Source of the DNA: Sporodiniella umbellata
Lineage: Eukaryota > Mucoromycota > Mucoromycetes > Mucorales > Rhizopodaceae
Length of the DNA stretch: 64,000 bases
Assembly: GCA_025677835.1 (NCBI GenBank)
Contig: JAIXMR010000001.1
Span: forward strand, 682,001-746,000
Direction of reading: 5' to 3'
The position numbers and the translations under genes were made by a program. This document shows, one piece after another, positions 58,201-64,000 of the stretch. The notes under the pieces are model-generated. The model did no database searches. It saw only the letters and a program-made list of their open reading frames with translations, and had not been told where the DNA came from. Within the stretch, counting starts at the first letter, position 1. Each line of letters begins with the position of its first letter.

Positions 58201-59604
58201 GCTGTACCTATTGTCACAATCGAACACATGTCTTCAATAAAAGACGAGTCAAACTCTGCCGGAACTTCGGATCCTTCTTTTAAAAGTACTGGAAAAATCA
58301 CCATAAATCCCAAGCCACAACCTATTCAGAGAGAATAAACCAAATGTATCTAGCACAAATTCGGGGTGGGAGGATTACCAGTAGCTATAGCAGGTTTATT
58401 GTACCGAGTTTTGATAAATGACAGCAGAAACGTACTACCCGCTAACCAAAAGCCGAGTGTGATGATGCATGACATAACATAGTAATCGCGACTTCTAAGA
58501 TCGATAGCAACCCACATACTCATCAAAGATACAACCATAGCACATATAGTATAGAATATACCATAGCTAGCTGCCTCGATTATTCCACCTATTGTTTTTG
58601 AAGGATTAAAAAAGACAGTGACTGTTGCTATCACATGGCTAGAAAGCCTTGTGTCTCCCAGCATCTCATTTAGAGCAGGAACAAAGGTAAATAAAGAACC
58701 AATCAAATATGCAAAACTACATTTAAGGACCATCTTTTGTCTATAAGAAAGCGACATCATTTGTAGGTTGGTCTTGATCCAAGACATTACTTGGGTCAAC
58801 GCATTGCCCTTTTTACTTTGCTTATGCTGTTTGTTGAGATACACTTCGTCGTCACTGCCTTCGTTTGGCTGTAGATCTTGAATGATCATGTCAGGAGTTG
58901 ATGCAGAAGAGTTTAATAGTCCACACCGCTCTTGTTCTAACATGTGCTGATAGAACCTAACTCTGGTGTTTAACGTATATTCTTTGTTTTCGTGGGCACA
59001 CATACTCTTCTGTTTTACTTTTACTGGTTTTGTACGTATTATCAACGTCGTAATACGCATAGTTGTAGTTTCCTTTATAGCTCTTTTTATTCTCGTATGG
59101 TGTAGCTATGGGCATAGTTGACAAAGATATTGATCTTTTCTGGCGTGTGCCATCGTCCAATATCACCTCATAGTCCTCTTTAAAATAGTCAAAATAGGAC
59201 CCTACTGGTGACCTCGAGTCAGCGTTGCTATCGAGCGATCCGTAATAGAAAAAGTTATTGGGTGTGCCGTTTTGTGAGGGGTAGAGGTAGTCTTCTTTAT
59301 CATTTAATTTTATAGGTATCACAGATCCTGTTACACTAGGCTTGCTGATTTTGCCATCTTTACAGATAACTGGTTTTTGTTGAACAGTTGAAAAGGGTAT
59401 ATATGGTTCTTCTTCTTCCGTGCGATCCTCAATTGCTGTATGATACGACTGTATTGAAAGCTTACTTGCACATGAGATTGATTTTGTAGGACGAATGTTT
59501 TGCTTTGTTGATTGAGACCCGGCTGGTACTTGGTCTGACGAAAGGTTTTTCAAAAGTTTACTGTCCGTCTTTAATTCTTTTCCTTCAGTAATAGATGTAA
59601 GCAT
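55298..59604 (-). CDS. BRE4/FUSC-type large membrane protein (aromatic-acid-exporter-like)
   Basis: This family in yeast includes Bre4, linked to brefeldin A sensitivity. It resembles the fusaric-acid-resistance (FUSC)/ALMT type of membrane proteins. The long gene starts at 59604 with a disordered Ser/Thr-rich N-terminus. A first block of membrane helices lies in the exon around 58350-58800 (KMVLKCSFAYLIGSLFTFVP, then TVTVFFNPSKTIGGIIEA). A second loop and central domain come from the exon 58065-57013. The second block of helices is in exons 56906-56628 and 56583-56233 (VMAVMTPTVGGTNLVAILR, VLASVLGSVVAVL). The C-terminal cytosolic helical domain ends LGHQMKELFGSLVP before TGA at 55298-55300. 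The last exon uses a different frame after an intron at about 55407-55464. About 1,150 residues in about eight exons. Function is unclear beyond the family. Confidence 0.85.
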
Positions 59605-62600
59605 TTTGCTTTAGTTCAATTATCTTTAAGAGCGGAAGAAACCGTCGAAAAGAGGCTTTGAAACAAAAAAGAAAAAAATGTACTTTTTTTAAAAAAAAAA
59701 TCCAGTGCCTTTTAAGTGTTTGAAAGTCATTAAGTCCCTCCTTAATAACTTAGGAGTAAGTTACACTTAAAGTCTTTTCTTTTTTGGTAGAAATGGTTTA
59801 TTTCTAACACCGCCTCACTTAAAGTTACTCTCTGAAATTACAAAATTAGAAGTCGCGTTTGAAAATGTAAAAATAGATTTTAGTCGGGTCAATGAGAACA
59901 TTTGTGATCAGAAAAAATGCTTGCTAATTGTCAATGGGAAAGCGAGAAGACCAACACGACATACTACAGATGTCTTATCATCGTCTACTGCTAAAAAAAA
60001 GGACGCCCAAAAGCTTTAATCGGAATGCTAATAGTAGTTTTATATTTTAAAATACACCCTAGGTCAGTAAAAAATTCAAAACAAAACAAATATCATGGAA
60101 ACAAAAAAAAAAAAGATTCAAACAAAAAGTAATAGAGAATTTATGCTGTTTATATATAGGCTTGCAAAAGGATTCATACAAGCGCTTATTTCACTGTGCA
60201 GACCTAACTCAAAGCCGCTTGTTTGTTCACTATAACAATATACTGATTGTCTAAAGCAAATCATTTATAACTCTGAGACCTTCTTTGCTCATAGGATTAA
60301 AGCGTCAATCAATTAAAAAAAAAGCAAGAATTTTAGACGTAGTCTTGGACTTTTCATAAACAAATAAATATACGTACTTCTCTGTAAGTTTGTAGAGAAT
60401 GAAAATTGAAGGAGTTTTCTGCTTTTTGAACGCGAAAAAGTATAAAAGGTACAAAACCTGACTTTGAGACCACTCTATCGAAAATATGGTGAGTTTTCAA
60501 GCGTGTATGATCTCATTAGTCACGCTAAAAATATATTTTTATTCTACAAGTTCTATTTTGAAATGCAAATATTAATAATTCTTACGTACAGTGATTGATT
60601 AGACGTTGTACACAAATCATATTAGAAACAGTGGAGAGGGTTGTGTTTAATTTAAAGCGCCTCACTTTTTTCTTTGCCGTTGTGCCTACGAATTGTTCTG
60701 TTTCATCTCGCATTTGCTCCATTAAAATAGTAGCTAACATTTGAATATAATTAAAAAAGTTTAACTTGTTTAATAATTTTAATAGAACAATCTAATCCAG
60801 ACTATTTACAAAATTTCCAAATTAAGCAACAGTGCCTGTTAGGAGTCCAAGCATCTTTAAACTTTTTTTTCTTGCATAGAAAAAGTATGACCTATAGCAC
60901 ACAGGATATCTTTAACAAAAAAGATACATGTTTACTCAAGAAAAGCAAGTACCCTTCTTCATATCGTTTAGTGTTTTTTATTGCTATCCAAAACCCCATG
61001 TGCTCAAGATACCAGGTGTATGGACTTCATGTGTGCAGCCTTATCTACATGGTTTTATATCGCCAATTTAGAAAGTCCAACCTACTACTGATGAACTTGT
61101 GTTCAATGGTAATCTATGAGAGACCTGACTAAAGAGTTACTTTTTGCTTGCTATTAATAAGTACAAAGGATGATCAAAATCGACTAAAAACACTACTATT
61201 TCATTCTTCACACATATCAAAGAGAAAACGGTGTTACCGAATATATTCAAATAGAATAACCTCTTACTTGCCGCTATTTAAGTACCATTGCATGCAACAT
61301 GAACTTTCTGCCAACTATCTTAAAAAAAAAGTAAAACACAGCCTGGTACAGTTAATATTACAGACAGATAAAAAAAAGCCCTTTAAAACACAATTAGGGT
61401 CAGTCAAACGAACGTTTGATTACACAGACACAAACCAATACAAGCAATGATATCATACATACAAATAGCACCCCTTTATACTTATAATACCGCTAAAGAG
61501 ACTGGGTTGGATTAATAATAAACATTTGGTTCACATAAAATTGGATTGAGACTTTAAAATTACTTTTTACAAAACAAAAATAAAAAATGTATTGCTTTTC
61601 AGACAATACATCAATATGCGCAGCATTTTCAAATCAAATTATAATCTTGAGTAACATAGCGTCTTATGGCAGAAAAACAAAACAGAACTGCACAGCTATA
61701 TGGTTGTTTGAGATTGAATTAAGCCCTATCTTTTTCTGGTAGCATAATATATGGCAGCGTTTGAATAAATAATAGTATGTCATCAATTAGGCTCAAGACT
61801 TAAAAAATCAACACAAGCTCAAATGGATACAAGAAAAACTAAACGGCCGTACTTGCCCTCCTAAAATTTTGGTGTTTTATTTCATTATTTGAGTCTACTG
61901 GGCTTTATCTTGCAACATTCTAGTATCGAACATGTATTACTAACGATGTACAATTTTGAACTGTAACTACTATTGACTTAAAGTAGGCTCTGATTTTTCA
62001 AAAAATTTATTGTATAGAGTGTTGGATAACCATTGATTTATTAAATAAAGAAAATTAGCCATAGCATATCAATCATTACGAATAACATCCTTTTAATTTT
62101 CAAATAACTATTGGGATTCTCATGAAATTAGCTTTCTGTACAAATTTTATTCTATTGAATTTTTGTTCTAAATAAAAATATTCAGATATATAACACACTT
62201 TATCTAAAGCCTTAGAACTGAAAAACTAGCATATCTCGCTATTTGAAAGCCTTTTGAGTATAGAAGTTAAAAAATCAACCACAGAAGAGATTTTGACACT
62301 TGGTCCAATTTCCTTCTTTCTTTTGCTCCTACCAATAATAAAAAAAAGGTTCAGTATTTAATTAAAAGTGTCATTGTCTTTTAGTATGCGATCAACCCTA
62401 AATTTCGAGAACAAAAAGCAGTATATATTAATCAGAGAACTAAAAAAGTAAAGCATTTAAGATCGAACATTGGGCTGAAAAACACTGTTAAGTGTAAAAC
62501 TTTTGTTTCTTGTACACCATACAAGGAAGTTACCGCCTACATAACTATTCAAAACTTTCAGCTGTAGAAACTTTATCAGGAAATAGTAGAGAGAATACTG

Positions 62601-63977
62601 TGGTTTTACCCTTTAGACTTGAATTTTTCAGAGTAAATTGCTACAGAAACTGGTACTGCCTTCAGGAGCGGAATCAAGCTATGGTTTGACAACGAATTTA
62701 GGAAGTTTATAAGCTTGCTGATATAAAAAAAAGAAAATAGCGAAAAAAGTTGAAACGGTCCAAAGTAGCACAGGACATGAGAAACATCTATGTTAGAGGC
62801 TAGATAAACCAACAATGTACTCATTTAAAGCTGTTCATTTCTTTAGGGCGTGTCAAAAACAATCATGTATATTACGATTGCCGAGCTAATCTCATTGACT
62901 CCTTAATAACATATTATACACTAACTAATTTATGTGAGCGTTTGATTTCAAGGTTATTTGAATAGCTACTATTGAAATGAACCCTCATAAAGTATTATTC
63001 CACAATTGATTCTACGATATCAAAAAACTAGATATTTAGAAGACCCATAAATAGTAAAAACATACAAACACTCTGTTTGGTAAGGAGCTATCAATATTTC
63101 CTGTAAAGTCTTGAAAGATCAAGACGGTTTAAAATTGCTCACATTTTACGGTATGATTAGACTGGTAATATTGGTGTCTCAATATAGAAATAAAACAAGG
63201 AAAGCAGCAAAGGCAGTAAAAAAAATAGGCAATTCCATCTGCAAACAGATAATATAGATATGAAAAGTTGAAGAAGTGTGTTTACGTCAGACACCCTCGA
63301 CCATGTAAGTGAAATAAGTACTCTGTAGTGGCGCGTTGTGGTTTATTAGGGCAAAGGTCGACCACAGGGGTTTTTAAGAATAGGCAGTTTCTTGTACCTT
63401 TTCACTATATGTACAAACCAAAAGTTCTAACTATATAACAGGGGCTTGATTACTGTATTAGTTTTTAGGGATATAATACTGAACTACAAGCTAGCCTTTG
63501 GGAGTCCTTTAAAATTCAGATGAAGAACAACAAATCGTGTTTTTGCATCCATTTTCAAAAAAAAGTATTGTTCTATACCTTAGGGAGATAACTCTGATAG
63601 AACAAAGAAGTGCTGCAGACAGTTTCCACACATACACCTGAATGTTTTAAGTCTATTTTTTTTTTGTCTGATTTCGATTTTTGCTTCGTCTAAAAAGGTA
63701 TAAAAATACAAAAAAGAAACTGTTGAAACACTTTTGATCAGTCCAAAAAAACTTATATTTTGTCTTAATGCAAGCTTCGTGCCATTTTTGTAGGAACCTA
63801 CTTTTTCAACTGTGTAACTGATTATTTACGTCTGACATAAATGAGCCCCGCTTATATGCTGTGCAGACACAAGACAGGACAGCCTACGTCATCTCCGACG
63901 ATTGCGCGTCAATAGAGTAAACGTTGAGCTTTTTTTTGGTACAGTTTTTCTTTCTTTTTGTAAAGGTTAATTAGAAA
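59605..63977. other. Gene-poor 4.4-kb region
   Basis: This lies between the BRE4/FUSC gene (-) and the proteasome gene (+). Open frames are short; the longest on the plus strand are 60872-61132 and 61148-61450, with no family match. A 75-codon frame without a start codon lies at 59791-60019. A TATAAAAGG at about 60438 precedes an ATG at 60485 that is directly followed by GTGAGT, but no credible second exon was found. The sequence is AT-rich without tRNA-like or transposon-end structure that I could verify. Confidence 0.45.
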
Positions 63978-64000
63978 ATGAGTCGTGGATCCGGTGCAGG
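63978..64000 (+). CDS. SCL1: Proteasome 20S subunit alpha-1 (PSMA6/Scl1), N-terminal fragment
   Basis: The frame from the ATG at 63978 gives MSRGSGAG and runs off the window. This matches the N-terminus of the alpha-1 subunit (PSMA6 begins MSRGSSAG; yeast Scl1 has an Ala/Gly-rich start), which is followed by the GYDRHITIFSPEG-type box. Only eight residues are visible, so the call rests on a short match. Supporting context is a long leader with the CRE-like ACGTCATC at about 63886-63893. The 20S alpha ring gates entry to the protease chamber. Confidence 0.6.

Noticed and set aside
60439..60490. TATAAAAGG followed by ATG and a GTGAGT donor, like the start of a gene with a one-codon first exon
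   Set aside because: The only acceptors within reach give a stop at once or a 16-residue frame, so no gene can be supported.
60872..61450. Two consecutive plus-strand frames of 86 and 100 codons
   Set aside because: Separated by stops without a clear intron, no recognisable motif, and composition similar to other spurious frames.

Overview
The window looks like nuclear DNA of a filamentous fungus of the Mucoromycota, most likely Mucorales. It is AT-rich with long A/T homopolymers. Many short introns of about 45-65 bp with GT..AG borders and CTAAC-like branch sites interrupt the genes. The gene set is eukaryotic: Pol II RPB1, TOR kinase, ribosomal protein L9 (uL6), the AP-3 mu adaptin, BUB1, a metacaspase and proteasome subunit alpha-1. 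It also holds families typical of fungi: Zn2Cys6 regulators, an RNA-silencing RdRP, a BRE4/FUSC-type transporter and a sucrose-type transporter. The species is not determined. All gene models were read by eye by joining open frames across GT..AG introns, so internal exon borders are approximate unless a position is given.

Layout. 0-5 kb: the end of a LIM-domain gene (minus strand, cut by the left edge), then about 4 kb with no recognisable gene. 4.7-10.4 kb: a triacylglycerol lipase (+) converging on an RNA-dependent RNA polymerase (-). 12.2-20.1 kb: a small Ser-rich protein (+), BUB1 (+) ending 8 nt from the end of APM3 (-), a ZZZ3-like SANT/ZZ protein (+) and RPL9 (-). 20.8-28.6 kb: the complete TOR kinase gene (-). 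28.9-30.6 kb: a secreted fasciclin protein (-) and an unidentified coiled-coil protein (+).

30.7-42.5 kb is a block of four transcription regulators. A Crz1-like C2H2 factor with calcineurin-docking motifs (-) and a WRKY/GCM-type factor (+) are divergent around a 4.1-kb intergenic region. That region carries four tandem RFX X-box-like sites. Next come a regulator that has the fungal regulatory domain but no zinc cluster (+), and a complete Zn2Cys6 factor (+).

42.8-50.4 kb: a metacaspase (+) converging on RPB1 (-) with a 26-heptad CTD. 51.8-59.6 kb: a sucrose-type MFS/GPH transporter (+), a LITAF-domain protein (+) and a large BRE4/FUSC-type membrane protein (-). 59.6-64 kb is again gene-poor until a proteasome alpha-1 subunit starts at the right edge.

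Most genes are unrelated housekeeping functions. The one functional grouping suggested is nutrient and stress signalling: TOR, a calcineurin-responsive factor and several regulators within 22 kb. The most interesting signals are the X-box cluster in the divergent regulator promoter, the WRKY-like protein, the GC-rich intronless regulator without a DNA-binding domain, a 41-A tract directly after a 5' splice site, and the 16-nt last exon of TOR.
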